From: an uncultured Synergistales bacterium
Lineage (GTDB): Bacteria > Synergistota > Synergistia > Synergistales > Aminobacteriaceae
DNA: 64,000 nucleotides
Direction of reading: 5' to 3'
Assembly (NCBI GenBank): GCA_905235735.1
Contig: CAJOMU010000001.1
Span: 1 to 64,000, forward strand
Positions within the stretch are counted from its first letter, which is position 1. Every line of letters begins with the position of its first letter. This document shows positions 53,325-62,474 of this stretch, piece by piece. The notes beneath the pieces were generated by a model. The model was not told where the DNA came from and searched no databases. It saw only the letters and a program-made list of their open reading frames with translations. Position numbers and translations under genes: made by a program.

Positions 53325-54773
53325 GCTCACAGCTCACAGCTCACAGCTCACAGCTCACAGCTCACAGCTCACAGCTCACAGCCATTTTTATCACCAAAAA
53401 TCCGCCGTGCACTAAGATTTACATTCTCAATATTTCAAGTTATTCTTGATATTATACTATACAATTTATGTCTCTCGTTGATGCAAACGTCTTTAACTTT
53501 TGAGATTCGTGCATTCTTAACGGGAACAATGTCCGCATTCTTTTTGTTCTGTAAGCTCTATGGATTCAGGTTATGGACGTTTCATGATGAGATGAGCGCA
53601 GTCTTACGTTCAATGCTGTTAATCTTTCTCGTTAATGTCCTGTTCCTATACGCAAATAAATTCCAAATACCCTTTGTATCTTTCATCATTGCGATCGCTC
53701 TCTTCATTACAGTAACGTTGACCGCAAGATATTTCTTCAGATACATTCTATTCTCACTTGGCCTCCTTTCAACTTCAGTCATAATTGTAGGAGCTGGTGA
53801 GGCAGGTGAAATGTTCGCAGGCAGTATCGCAAAATCTCCGTTCATATCGCGCAGGGTAATAGGGTTCGTTGATGACGATGAAGGCAAGCAGGGCAAAATC
53901 ATTGCGGGTGTTCCTGTTCTTGGAAGACTAAAAGACTTTCAGCGTATACAGTCTGATGTTCATGCAGATGAAGCAGTAATCGCAATCCCAACAGCATCAC
54001 GTAAAACTCTCGCGGACATTCTTAATATGGTTGAAGATAACGTGAACAGAGTGTTATATATTCCAGATATGTATATGCTCAACACATACACAGCATCAAT
54101 CAGAAGCATTGACGGCCTGCCGATAATATCAGCTTCACAGGGACTATTGAACCCAATGAATCGATTCATTAAATGCATTATGGATTACGTCGGAGGATTT
54201 GCGGCCCTGTTACTCTTCTCACCGTTCATGATATATGCTGCCGTTAAGATTAAACACGAGGATAACGGAGATATATTGTTCAGGCATGAGAGAATCGGAC
54301 GTAATTTGAAACCGTTTTATCTCTACAAGTTCAGGAGCATGATTCCGAATGCACAAGAAGTTCTGAAGGAAATGATGAAAGATGAGAAATTGAAACGTGA
54401 ATTTGAAGAGTCATTCAAATTTAAGAATGACCCAAGAATCACGAAGATAGGAAAGCTATTGAGACGTACAAGCCTTGATGAACTTCCGCAGATATTCAAT
54501 GTCCTTAAAGGTGAGATGAGCCTCACAGGGCCTCGTCCGATTGTTCAGAAGGAGATTGAATTGTATTATGGATACAGGACAGCAAGACAGATATTTCACG
54601 TTAAGCCAGGCATGACTGGATTATGGCAGGTGAGCGGACGTAATGATGTGGGAAGTTACAAGCAGAAGATACAGTATGACCTGTATTATATTCATAACTG
54701 GTCAGTGTGGCTTGATATTATCATTCTTGTCAGGACAGTTAAGGCTGTCTTCAAGGGAACAGGAGCATACTAG
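53301..54773 (+). CDS. Polyprenyl-phosphate sugar phosphotransferase (WcaJ/WbaP-like), repeat-coded N-terminus
   Basis: This 490-residue enzyme starts glycan synthesis on undecaprenyl phosphate. Four N-terminal helices lead to a central NAD-like fold (VIIVGAGEAGEMFAGSIAKS, GFVDDDEGKQGKIIAGVPVLG). The C-terminal catalytic domain has KIKHEDNGDILFRHERIGRN, RRTSLDELPQIFNVLKGEMS, TGPRPIV and KPGMTGLWQVSGR. From ATG 53301 (GAAAGGA upstream) the first codons cross eight copies of a 7-bp repeat and give Ser-Ser-Gln-Leu-Thr-Ala-His heptads. Seven or nine copies shift the frame into early stops. An upstream ATG at 53181 overlaps the previous gene and is unlikely. Confidence 0.82.
   Translation: MTENSVYNAHSSQLTAHSSQLTAHSSQPFLSPKIRRALRFTFSIFQVILDIILYNLCLSLMQTSLTFEIRAFLTGTMSAFFLFCKLYGFRLWTFHDEMSAVLRSMLLIFLVNVLFLYANKFQIPFVSFIIAIALFITVTLTARYFFRYILFSLGLLSTSVIIVGAGEAGEMFAGSIAKSPFISRRVIGFVDDDEGKQGKIIAGVPVLGRLKDFQRIQSDVHADEAVIAIPTASRKTLADILNMVEDNVNRVLYIPDMYMLNTYTASIRSIDGLPIISASQGLLNPMNRFIKCIMDYVGGFAALLLFSPFMIYAAVKIKHEDNGDILFRHERIGRNLKPFYLYKFRSMIPNAQEVLKEMMKDEKLKREFEESFKFKNDPRITKIGKLLRRTSLDELPQIFNVLKGEMSLTGPRPIVQKEIELYYGYRTARQIFHVKPGMTGLWQVSGRNDVGSYKQKIQYDLYYIHNWSVWLDIIILVRTVKAVFKGTGAY
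53325..53382 (+). repeat. 7-bp tandem repeat (CTCACAG), 8.3 copies
   Basis: A perfect array of 58 bp lies directly after the -10 box of promoter module 2 and inside the possible N-terminal coding region. Because the unit is not a multiple of three, each slippage step changes the reading frame from ATG 53301. Confidence 0.95.
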
Positions 54774-54830
54774 CAGAAATGTTTCCGGGAAATCATGATA
54801 TAATTCCAATAATATCATAAAATATTTTAC

Positions 54831-54867
54831 GAAAGGTCTTGACATCGCAATGATTAGTATGTATAAT
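54831..54867 (+). promoter_or_regulatory. Repeat-linked promoter module 3
   Basis: GAAAGG (54831-54836), 2 nt, TTGACA (54839-54844), 17 nt, TATAAT (54862-54867), then after one base a 5-bp tandem repeat. Both hexamers are perfect consensus with ideal spacing. The predicted transcription start near 54874 lies in the repeat. It drives the sugar transferase gene at 55001. Confidence 0.8.
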
Positions 54868-54868
54868 T

Positions 54869-54897
54869 TCACATCACATCACATCACATCACATCAC
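54869..54897 (+). repeat. 5-bp tandem repeat (ACATC), 5.8 copies, at a transcription start
   Basis: A perfect array of 29 bp starts one base after TATAAT. The unit shares the TCAC core with the two 7-bp arrays. It lies wholly in the untranslated leader. Confidence 0.95.
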
Positions 54898-54945
54898 TAA
54901 TTTTTTTTTGTCTTTTAGAACAGGTAGATTCATTAAGTATAGATG

Positions 54946-54984
54946 AAAAACGTTCACCGTTAGTGTCTGGGCGGGCGTTTTTTT
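54946..54984 (+). terminator. Intrinsic terminator within the leader of the sugar transferase gene
   Basis: AAAAACGTTCACC (54946-54958) pairs with the GGGCGGGCGTTTTT arm ending at 54984 (two G-U pairs and one mismatch), with T7 at its end. It lies between promoter module 3 and the gene's ribosome site, as in the leader at 30501-30536. Confidence 0.7.
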
Positions 54985-55000
54985 ATGGGGAGGCATAAGA

Positions 55001-56107
55001 ATGAAAATGTCTCCCCTCACACTGAGAGCATTGAATCTCGCATCATCTTTCATTCAGGCTTCTCTTGATGTTCTCATTCATCAGCTCATTCTTTCTCTTT
55101 CACTCTTCATCTTCTCTGAGCATCTCACGTTTGAGGTTCGCGTTTTCCTGTCTGGAATCATAATCGTATGCTTCGTGTTTAATTCACTGTATGGATTTGA
55201 ATCTCTCAGGCAAACATTCAGGCATGAAAAAGTTTCTCTGAGGCGTGCATATATCCTCGTGTCATTCCTGAGTGTTCTGTTCTCATTCACCAGTGAAGTG
55301 CATTCATCATTGAGCGTAATAGTCCTCAGTCTTGCATTGTTCTTTGCGGTTAATCTCGCACTCAGATATTCACTAAGGCATGTATTATCTTCAGGACTTC
55401 CGGAATTTTTTCGCGTCTTCAAGGCTAAGGCAGCTTATGCATCTGATGAATCAGGAACAGGAACATCAAGACAGAACATGAAAGACGTGTATGCAAAGAA
55501 GAGCATAGTCTACAAGTTCATAAAGCGTATGTTCGATATTCTTTCATCGGGACTGGCATTGCTCCTTCTCTCTCCTGTATTTCTGGTAACAGCAATCGCA
55601 ATCAAACTCGAAGACAGAGGCCCGGTATTTTACACTGCAAAACGCTGGGGAAAAGACATGAAGACATTCAAGATGGTGAAATTCAGATCCATGAAGGTAA
55701 ATGCAGATGACTTGCTGAAAAATTTACTCAAGAACAGCGAACAGACCGGGCACGCATTCAAGATAAAGGATGACCCGAGAATAACGAAAGTCGGAAAGTT
55801 TATCAGAAAGTACAGCATAGATGAACTGCCTCAGCTATGGAATATTTTTAAGGGTGATATGTCGGTTGTAGGGCCAAGACCAATTATGACAGTGAACACG
55901 GAAGAGATTAGCGACTATGACAAACAGAGATGGATAGTTAAGCCAGGATTAACATGTTACTGGCAGGTAAGCGGACGAGCAAATGTGAAATGGGAAGAAT
56001 GGATTGAAATGGATTTAGATTATATTGAACGCATGAGCATAACTGAAGACTTAAAGCTGATATTCAAGACAGTGCCGGTAGTGTTCAAAGCATCGGGGGC
56101 ATATTAG
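55001..56107 (+). CDS. Polyprenyl-phosphate sugar phosphotransferase lacking the central domain
   Basis: This 368-residue enzyme has an N-terminal helix bundle aligned with the upstream paralogue (residues about 10-130). A short linker without the NAD-like domain follows, then a full catalytic domain: KLEDRGPVFYTAKRWGKD, VKFRSMKVNAD, RKYSIDELPQLWNIFKGDMS, VGPRPIM and KPGLTCYWQVSGR. About 110-130 residues of the middle domain are absent compared with the gene before it. Catalytic motifs are intact, so it is probably active. GGGGAGG lies before the ATG at 55001; the ATG at 55007 is also possible. Confidence 0.85.
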   Translation: MKMSPLTLRALNLASSFIQASLDVLIHQLILSLSLFIFSEHLTFEVRVFLSGIIIVCFVFNSLYGFESLRQTFRHEKVSLRRAYILVSFLSVLFSFTSEVHSSLSVIVLSLALFFAVNLALRYSLRHVLSSGLPEFFRVFKAKAAYASDESGTGTSRQNMKDVYAKKSIVYKFIKRMFDILSSGLALLLLSPVFLVTAIAIKLEDRGPVFYTAKRWGKDMKTFKMVKFRSMKVNADDLLKNLLKNSEQTGHAFKIKDDPRITKVGKFIRKYSIDELPQLWNIFKGDMSVVGPRPIMTVNTEEISDYDKQRWIVKPGLTCYWQVSGRANVKWEEWIEMDLDYIERMSITEDLKLIFKTVPVVFKASGAY

Positions 56108-56172
56108 AATATCTTGATGTGTCTGATAGAATACTGGTTTAATTCTTATCATGAAAGGAAGAATAAAGAATT

Positions 56173-57846
56173 ATGGCAGTATTAAGCGATATAGAAATTG
56201 CTCAGGCAGCTCACCCTGAAAATATCATAAACGTAGCTGCAAAGTTGGGAATCGCTGAAGATGATTTAGAATGCTACGGAAAATTCAAAGCTAAAATTTC
56301 TCCGTCAGTATTGAAGAATCTCAAAGACAAACCAAATGGCAAATTGATTCTCGTTACGGCAATCACTCCAACTCCCGCAGGTGAAGGCAAAACTACAACG
56401 AGCGTAGGTCTCACAGACGGATTGAATCGAATCGGCAAACGTGCATGTGCTGCATTGAGAGAACCATCGTTAGGGCCAAGTTTCGGACTAAAAGGAGGTG
56501 CAGCAGGAGGAGGTTACGCACAGGTCATCCCAATGGAAGATATAAACCTTCACTTCACAGGAGACATTCACGCAATTACAACGGCACATAATTTATGCGC
56601 GGCAATGCTCGACAATCATATTCAGCAGGGAAATGAACTCAATATTGATCCACGAAGAATCGTATTCAGGAGAGTAATGGATCTCAATGAACGTGCACTG
56701 CGGAATATCATTATCGGTCTCGGAGGAACAGCTAACGGTGTGCCTCGCGAATCAGGTTTTGATATTACAGTTGCATCTGAAGTAATGGCAATCTTCTGTC
56801 TCGCATCGGATTTAATGGACTTGAAGGCAAGACTTGGCCGAATGGTTATCGCTTACACTTACGACCAGAAACCCGTAACCGTACATGACATTCACGCGGA
56901 AGGAGCTATGTCCGCATTGCTGAAGGACGCAATCAAACCGAATTTAGCGCAGACACTCGAAAATAACCCTGCATTCATTCACGGAGGGCCTTTCGCGAAT
57001 ATTGCTCACGGATGCAACTCTGTACAGGCTACACGCTTGGGTTTGAAGTGCGCGGATTATCTCGTTACGGAAGCGGGATTCGGTGCAGATTTGGGAGCAG
57101 AGAAATTCCTTGATATTAAATGCAGAATGGCAGGACTGAAACCTGATGCAGTTGTTGTTGTCGCAACAGTGAGAGCATTGAAGATGCACGGAGGTTTAAA
57201 GAAAACAGAATTAGCTCACGAGGATTTGAACGCACTCGCAAAAGGTATACCCAATCTTCAGAAGCATATCGAGAATATTCAGGGATATGGACTGCCCGTT
57301 GTAGTTGCAATTAATCGATTCCCAACGGACACAGAAGCAGAACTTGATTTGCTTGCGGATAAATGCAAAGAGTTAGGTGCATCATTCGCACTCTCTGAAG
57401 TCTGGGAAAAAGGCGGTGAAGGCGGTGAAGAACTTGCACGTAATGTTGTTGAGGCATGTGAAAAGCATTCAGAGTTCAGATTCATGTATGATGAATCAAT
57501 GAGTCCAAAAGAGAAAATGAATGCAATCGCAACAAAAATTTACGGTGCTGACGGCGTAGATTTCACTCCACAGGCAGAAAAAGATTTGCAGATGATTCAT
57601 GAATTAGGCAAAGATAATTTGCTCGTCTGCATGGCCAAAACTCAATACTCACTCTCAGATGACCCGATGAAACTCGGAAGACCTGAAGGTTTCAGAATTA
57701 CAGTTCGAGAGGTCAGATTGTCAGCAGGTGCAGGATTCATGGTTGCAATAACAGGAGCAATTATGACCATGCCCGGATTACCTAAGAAACCTGCCGCATT
57801 GAATATCGACGTTGATGCAGACGGAAAGATTACGGGGTTGTTCTAA
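56173..57846 (+). CDS. fhs: Formate-tetrahydrofolate ligase
   Basis: This 557-residue ATP-dependent enzyme makes 10-formyl-THF from formate. The N-terminal P-loop region [43 protein letters not shown] and [19 protein letters not shown] are all intact. The length is normal. It begins a three-gene folate unit (fhs-fchA-folD) that links formate to methylene-THF, as in the methyl branch of acetogens and in purine or glycine-fermenting anaerobes. AAAGGA lies before the start. Confidence 0.96.
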   Translation: MAVLSDIEIAQAAHPENIINVAAKLGIAEDDLECYGKFKAKISPSVLKNLKDKPNGKLILVTAITPTPAGEGKTTTSVGLTDGLNRIGKRACAALREPSLGPSFGLKGGAAGGGYAQVIPMEDINLHFTGDIHAITTAHNLCAAMLDNHIQQGNELNIDPRRIVFRRVMDLNERALRNIIIGLGGTANGVPRESGFDITVASEVMAIFCLASDLMDLKARLGRMVIAYTYDQKPVTVHDIHAEGAMSALLKDAIKPNLAQTLENNPAFIHGGPFANIAHGCNSVQATRLGLKCADYLVTEAGFGADLGAEKFLDIKCRMAGLKPDAVVVVATVRALKMHGGLKKTELAHEDLNALAKGIPNLQKHIENIQGYGLPVVVAINRFPTDTEAELDLLADKCKELGASFALSEVWEKGGEGGEELARNVVEACEKHSEFRFMYDESMSPKEKMNAIATKIYGADGVDFTPQAEKDLQMIHELGKDNLLVCMAKTQYSLSDDPMKLGRPEGFRITVREVRLSAGAGFMVAITGAIMTMPGLPKKPAALNIDVDADGKITGLF

Positions 57847-57847
57847 C

Positions 57848-58483
57848 ATGAGCATAGTACATGAAAACATTCCTGATGTAACAATCGGGAAATTCCTTCA
57901 GGAGTTAGGCTCTTCTGCTCCTGCTCCAGGCGGTGGAAGTACTGCGGCTCTATCTGGTGCTATGGGTGCTGCTCTCGTCTCTATGTTATGCAATCTCACA
58001 ATTGGACGTGAAAAGTATGCAGACTATCAGGAGATTAATGCTGAGACAAAAAAACGTTCAGATGAATTGATTCATGAACTCACTGAATGCATCACAAAGG
58101 ATATGACTTCATATGATTCTGTCATGGCAGCATTGAAACTCCCAAAGAATACAGAAGAAGAGAAAGCATTACGTTCTGAAAGATTGCAGGAGGCGTATAA
58201 ATCTGCGGCATCAGCTCCGATTGAGACATCTGAAAAATGCCTTGAGGTTATGAAACTCGCTTATTCACTCACAGGAAAATCAAATAAGACTGCTGAATGT
58301 GATTTACTCGCCGCTGCACTCAATGCTAATTCTGGAATCGCATTAGCAATCGTGAATGTGAAAGTGAATTTACTGTACATAAAAGATTCTGAGTACGTTG
58401 GGAAGACATGTTACTGGGCAGACAGGATTACGCGTGAGGCATCCGAAATCCTGAAGAATATTCGGGAGGCAATGAAAGCATGA
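57848..58483 (+). CDS. fchA: Cyclodeaminase / methenyl-THF cyclohydrolase (FchA family)
   Basis: This 211-residue all-helical protein is of the formiminotransferase-cyclodeaminase C-terminal family. The signature is SSAPAPGGGSTAALSGAMGAALVSM at residues about 20-44. It would either convert methenyl-THF and 10-formyl-THF (as FchA) or release ammonia from formimino-THF. The location between fhs and folD favours the former. The start ATG 57848 follows the fhs stop by one base, and the end overlaps folD by 4 bp (ATGA). Confidence 0.88.
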   Translation: MSIVHENIPDVTIGKFLQELGSSAPAPGGGSTAALSGAMGAALVSMLCNLTIGREKYADYQEINAETKKRSDELIHELTECITKDMTSYDSVMAALKLPKNTEEEKALRSERLQEAYKSAASAPIETSEKCLEVMKLAYSLTGKSNKTAECDLLAAALNANSGIALAIVNVKVNLLYIKDSEYVGKTCYWADRITREASEILKNIREAMKA

Positions 58484-59316
58484 CACTTATAATGAAAGGT
58501 TCAGAAGTTTCAGCAGGAATGAAATCACGAATCCTCGATGAACTTCACGCTTTGAGCATTACGCCTACGCTCGCGGTAATACGTGTTGGTTCGCGTCCAG
58601 ATGACTTAGCATATGAACGTGGAATCATTAAACGCTTTGATTCACTTGGCCTTAAAGTTAAGGTTCATGAACTCGATGAAAATATCTCTCAGAATGATTT
58701 TGATTCCGAATTTATGAACATCAACAACGATTCAAATGTTCACGGAATATTATTATTCCGTCCTTTGCCCTCTGGATTGAGTGATGAATTTGCCGTGCGA
58801 AATATCAATCCCATTAAAGATGTCGATTGCATGAGTGATGTGAACATTGCAGGAGTGTTTGCGGGTAAGTCTGAATGTTTCGCTCCGTGTACAGCAAGTG
58901 CAGTTATGGAAATGCTATCACATTATGATATTGCGCTTCATGGCCTCAATGTCGCAGTAATAGGGCGCAGTATGGTCATAGGCAAACCTGTTGCAATGAT
59001 GATGACGAAACAGAATGCTACAGTTACGATATGCCACACTAAGACACAAAACATCGAAGAGATTTGCAGACGTTCAGATGTGATTGTTGCGGCGGCAGGT
59101 AAAGCGTTAATGCTCACGAAGGATTATGTGAATGAGAACAGCATTATCGTTGACGTTGGAATTAACGTTGATGCAAACGGTAAGCTGTGCGGTGATGTTG
59201 ACTTCGAGAACGTATCATCAGTCGTAAAAGCAATCAGTCCTGTACCTGGTGGTGTAGGTGCAGTTACAACATCTGTTCTTGCTGAACATGTTGTGAGGGC
59301 CGCAAAGAATAGTTAA
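58480..59316 (+). CDS. folD: Methylene-THF dehydrogenase / cyclohydrolase
   Basis: This 278-residue bifunctional enzyme has the substrate-side ILLFRPLPSGL (for the usual VQLPLP) near 87-98, DVDCMSDVN, FAPCTASAVMEML near 128, and the cofactor loop VIGRSMVIGKPVAMMM near 155. The end has PVPGGVGAVTTSVL. The usual YxxxK catalytic stretch reads Leu-Ala-Tyr-Glu-Arg-Gly-Ile near 45, so the Lys position should be checked by alignment. It completes the fhs-fchA-folD unit. Confidence 0.9.
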   Translation: MTLIMKGSEVSAGMKSRILDELHALSITPTLAVIRVGSRPDDLAYERGIIKRFDSLGLKVKVHELDENISQNDFDSEFMNINNDSNVHGILLFRPLPSGLSDEFAVRNINPIKDVDCMSDVNIAGVFAGKSECFAPCTASAVMEMLSHYDIALHGLNVAVIGRSMVIGKPVAMMMTKQNATVTICHTKTQNIEEICRRSDVIVAAAGKALMLTKDYVNENSIIVDVGINVDANGKLCGDVDFENVSSVVKAISPVPGGVGAVTTSVLAEHVVRAAKNS

Positions 59317-59352
59317 AAGCATAACGGGCAGGCATGACACATTATGACCTGC

Positions 59353-60477
59353 CTACACACTTATTGAATACCGTCCTGTGTTATCGCTTATCAGACCTTC
59401 AGACATAAGAGAAAGTAACGCAGACTGAACCGTCAGAATATCAAGTTTGCTTTCATCTGCAAGTTTATCCGCAGTTATCTCATTATGCGTCTGAATTAAT
59501 GAATATATTATCTTCTCGTCATCTTCAAGTTCAATCGCATCATTTGCTTTGTCTTCTTCATGGCCGCTCATTGAATCATTAAGTGAATCATCAAACTCTA
59601 AGTTCAATTGTTCGGGCTTAAATGCAAATTTATCCGCAAACTCATCAATGCTCAATAGGATTTTTGCTCCTCTGGATATTAATCTGTTACTGCCTTTGCA
59701 ACTCTCGTTCGTGATTAATCCGGGTACAGCATAAACCTCACGATTGAGTTTGAATCCATGTTCTGCTGTATTCAATGCACCGCCGTTCTCTGGTGATTCA
59801 ACGACAACTACAGCTGATGACATTGCAGCTATGATTCGATTACGTTCAGGGAAACGCCACGCCTCTCCGTTTGTATTCATCGGATACTCTGAGATTATCG
59901 CTCCCCTGTACAATATGCGGCTGAATAAGTCTCTGTGTTCCGCAGGATATATTTTGTCTATGCTTGTCCCGAACACTGCAATCGTGCTTCCGTTTTCAGC
60001 GAGTGTTCCCCGATGACCTTCAGCATCAATTCCTCTTGCTCCTCCGCTTATCGTCATTACTCCCCTCTTCGCGAGTTCCCTTCCAAGATGATTAGCCGTA
60101 ACCCTTCCGTAATCGCCGGGCTTTCGTGTCCCTACAACTGCAACTGAAGGCATCATGATATTTGCATTCCCTTTGACGTATAAGCCTATTGGAGGATGAG
60201 TTAAATCTTTGAGCTTCGCAGGATAGTCCAAATCTCTCGCATGAATGAATCTCGCTTTGAAAGTTTCAATTCGTTCAAGCTCTTGTTCTGGCCATGAGTC
60301 TTTTATCATGAGTGATGAGATTCTATACTGCTGTTGTTCAGAGAGGCCAAGCTCCTGCAAGATTGATTCATGAGTGAAGAGTTCATCAGGCGAATATAAA
60401 TCACAGAGCTTCGTGAAGAACTCATAAGGTATCTTTACAGCATTGAATATCAAAGCAGCTTTTGTTGTTGCATTCAT
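59353..60477 (-). CDS. dprA: DNA-processing protein DprA
   Basis: This 374-residue DprA/Smf protein loads RecA onto incoming single-stranded DNA in natural transformation. The Rossmann-like core contains PPIGLYVKGN, VAVVGTRKPGDYGRVTANHLG, SGGARGIDAEGHRGTL near 150, and FPERNRIIAAMSSAVVVVES near 215. A C-terminal winged-helix-like DML1 domain (EITADKLADES and following) is present. A GGCAGG/CCTGCC inverted repeat lies between its end and folD. It is divergent from metG. Confidence 0.93.
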   Translation of the reverse strand: MNATTKAALIFNAVKIPYEFFTKLCDLYSPDELFTHESILQELGLSEQQQYRISSLMIKDSWPEQELERIETFKARFIHARDLDYPAKLKDLTHPPIGLYVKGNANIMMPSVAVVGTRKPGDYGRVTANHLGRELAKRGVMTISGGARGIDAEGHRGTLAENGSTIAVFGTSIDKIYPAEHRDLFSRILYRGAIISEYPMNTNGEAWRFPERNRIIAAMSSAVVVVESPENGGALNTAEHGFKLNREVYAVPGLITNESCKGSNRLISRGAKILLSIDEFADKFAFKPEQLNLEFDDSLNDSMSGHEEDKANDAIELEDDEKIIYSLIQTHNEITADKLADESKLDILTVQSALLSLMSEGLISDNTGRYSISV

Positions 60478-60546
60478 TGTTACAGTCTCCGAAAAAATTT
60501 TTGTCTGGTGATATTATAAGCACAAATATCAAAGGAGGATAACGGA

Positions 60547-62472
60547 TTGAAGACATTCTACATAACGACACCGATATACTACGTGAATGACATCCCACAT
60601 ATAGGACATGCATATACAACCATAGCATGTGATGCGATTTCGAGATACAAGCGCATGAAGGGATATGATGTTCACTTTCTGACTGGAACAGATGAACACG
60701 GCCAGAAGATTCAGGCAGCCGCAGAGAAAAAAGGTATAACGCCTCAGCAATTAGTTGATGAGATTCACCAGAACTTCAAAGAATTGTGGAAGGTATTAAA
60801 CATCAGCAATGATGATTTCATTCGAACGACCGAAGAACGGCACATTAAAACAGTTCAGGCCATGTTCAAGAAATTGATTGATCAGGGAGATATATACAAG
60901 GGTACGTATTCGGGATATTACTGCGTTCCATGCGAGACGTATGTACCTGAGAATGCAATGGGCGAGAACAAAACGTGTCCAGACTGCGGAAGACCATTGA
61001 CGATAATGGAAGAGGAAAGTTATTTCTTCAAAGCGTCTAAGTATGTTCCTGAACTGATTAAATTCTATGAGGAACATCTGAAAGCTATCATGCCGAAGAT
61101 ACGTTACAACGAGATTATGAGCTTCCTGAAGAGCGGAGTTCATGATCAGTCCGTATCAAGAACATCATTAAAATGGGGAATACCTGTTCCAGGTGATGAA
61201 AAGCATGTTGTGTATGTATGGTTCGATGCATTAATCAATTATGCTTCAGCTATCGGTTATCTCGATGACCATGAACGATTCAATAAATGGTGGCCTAATG
61301 TCCGTCATATGGTCGGAAAGGACATAATCCGATTCCATTGCGTGATATGGCCGTTAATGCTGATTGCACTCGGTCTGAACATTCCCGTTGAAGTTATTGC
61401 ACATGGGTGGTGGACATACAACGGTGAGAAGATGAGCAAGACCAAAGGCAACGTAGTAGACCCGTTCGCAATGGTCAAAGAGTATGGACTTGACCCATTC
61501 AGATATTTTCTTCTGCGTGAAGTTCCGTTCGGGAATGACGGTGATTTTTCAGAACGTGCATTAGTCGGACGAATTAACAGCGACCTCGCAAACGATTTAG
61601 GGAACTTGCTGAACCGTACACTTCAGATGATAAAGAGTTATCGTGATGGAATTGTACCTTCATGTGATGATTCGAGTTCGGACTTGAGCAGGCTCGCACC
61701 TGAAATATTATCGCGTCTTGATGAATGCATGAATGATTACGCGTTCGATGATGCATTAAAAACAATATGGGAGTTCATAAGCCGTTCAAACAAATTCATT
61801 GATGAGACTATGCCGTGGAAGTTAGCCAAAGATGAAAATGAATCACAAAAGCTGAATCATGTCCTCCTGAATCTCTATGAGGCACTTCGTCTGTCTGCAA
61901 TGTTAATCGCTCCCTTCATGCCTGACACATCAGAGCAGATATTCTCACAGCTTGGCCTGAAGGATAATCCGTTAAAGTGTCAGTATGATTCATTTAAATG
62001 GGGCGATGCTTCTGGAAATCATATCGGAGAGGCAAAAGTGTTATTCCCAAGAATAGATGTAACTGAATGGCAGAAAGCATATGATGAAAAACGAAAGGAG
62101 AAAGTGAAATTGCCAGAAGTTGAGACGAAACCAGAAATTACGATTGATGAATTCGCAAAAGTTGAGATGAGAGTTGCACGCATAATCAATGTTGAGGAGA
62201 TACCACGTTCAAAGAAACTCTACAAGCTCGAACTCGATTTAGGTTACGAGAAACGCACTGTATGTTCTGGGATCAAAGCGTTCTTCACTCCCGAAGATTT
62301 GAACGGAAGACTCGTGATTGTCGTAACGAATTTGAAGCCCGTGAAATTATGCGGAGTTGAAAGCAACGGAATGGTATTAGCCGCAAGTGTGAAGCATGAC
62401 GGAAAAGCAGAAGTGTTGACGCTCTTACGCCCTGCTGATGAAAATATTCCGCTTGGAAGTCTGGTGAGCTGA
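60547..62472 (+). CDS. metG: Methionyl-tRNA synthetase
   Basis: This 641-residue class I synthetase has the HIGH motif HIGHAYTT at residues 20-27. A CP domain carries one zinc knuckle (YCVPCETYVP and CPDCGRPL near 125-150), and KMSKTKGN (KMSKS) lies near 298. An anticodon-binding helix bundle is followed by a C-terminal OB-fold tRNA-binding domain (FAKVEMRVARIINVEEI) near 535. The start is TTG at 60547, set by AAAGGAGG 8 nt upstream. The membrane protein gene starts 2 bp after its stop. Confidence 0.96.
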   Translation: MKTFYITTPIYYVNDIPHIGHAYTTIACDAISRYKRMKGYDVHFLTGTDEHGQKIQAAAEKKGITPQQLVDEIHQNFKELWKVLNISNDDFIRTTEERHIKTVQAMFKKLIDQGDIYKGTYSGYYCVPCETYVPENAMGENKTCPDCGRPLTIMEEESYFFKASKYVPELIKFYEEHLKAIMPKIRYNEIMSFLKSGVHDQSVSRTSLKWGIPVPGDEKHVVYVWFDALINYASAIGYLDDHERFNKWWPNVRHMVGKDIIRFHCVIWPLMLIALGLNIPVEVIAHGWWTYNGEKMSKTKGNVVDPFAMVKEYGLDPFRYFLLREVPFGNDGDFSERALVGRINSDLANDLGNLLNRTLQMIKSYRDGIVPSCDDSSSDLSRLAPEILSRLDECMNDYAFDDALKTIWEFISRSNKFIDETMPWKLAKDENESQKLNHVLLNLYEALRLSAMLIAPFMPDTSEQIFSQLGLKDNPLKCQYDSFKWGDASGNHIGEAKVLFPRIDVTEWQKAYDEKRKEKVKLPEVETKPEITIDEFAKVEMRVARIINVEEIPRSKKLYKLELDLGYEKRTVCSGIKAFFTPEDLNGRLVIVVTNLKPVKLCGVESNGMVLAASVKHDGKAEVLTLLRPADENIPLGSLVS

Positions 62473-62474
62473 CG

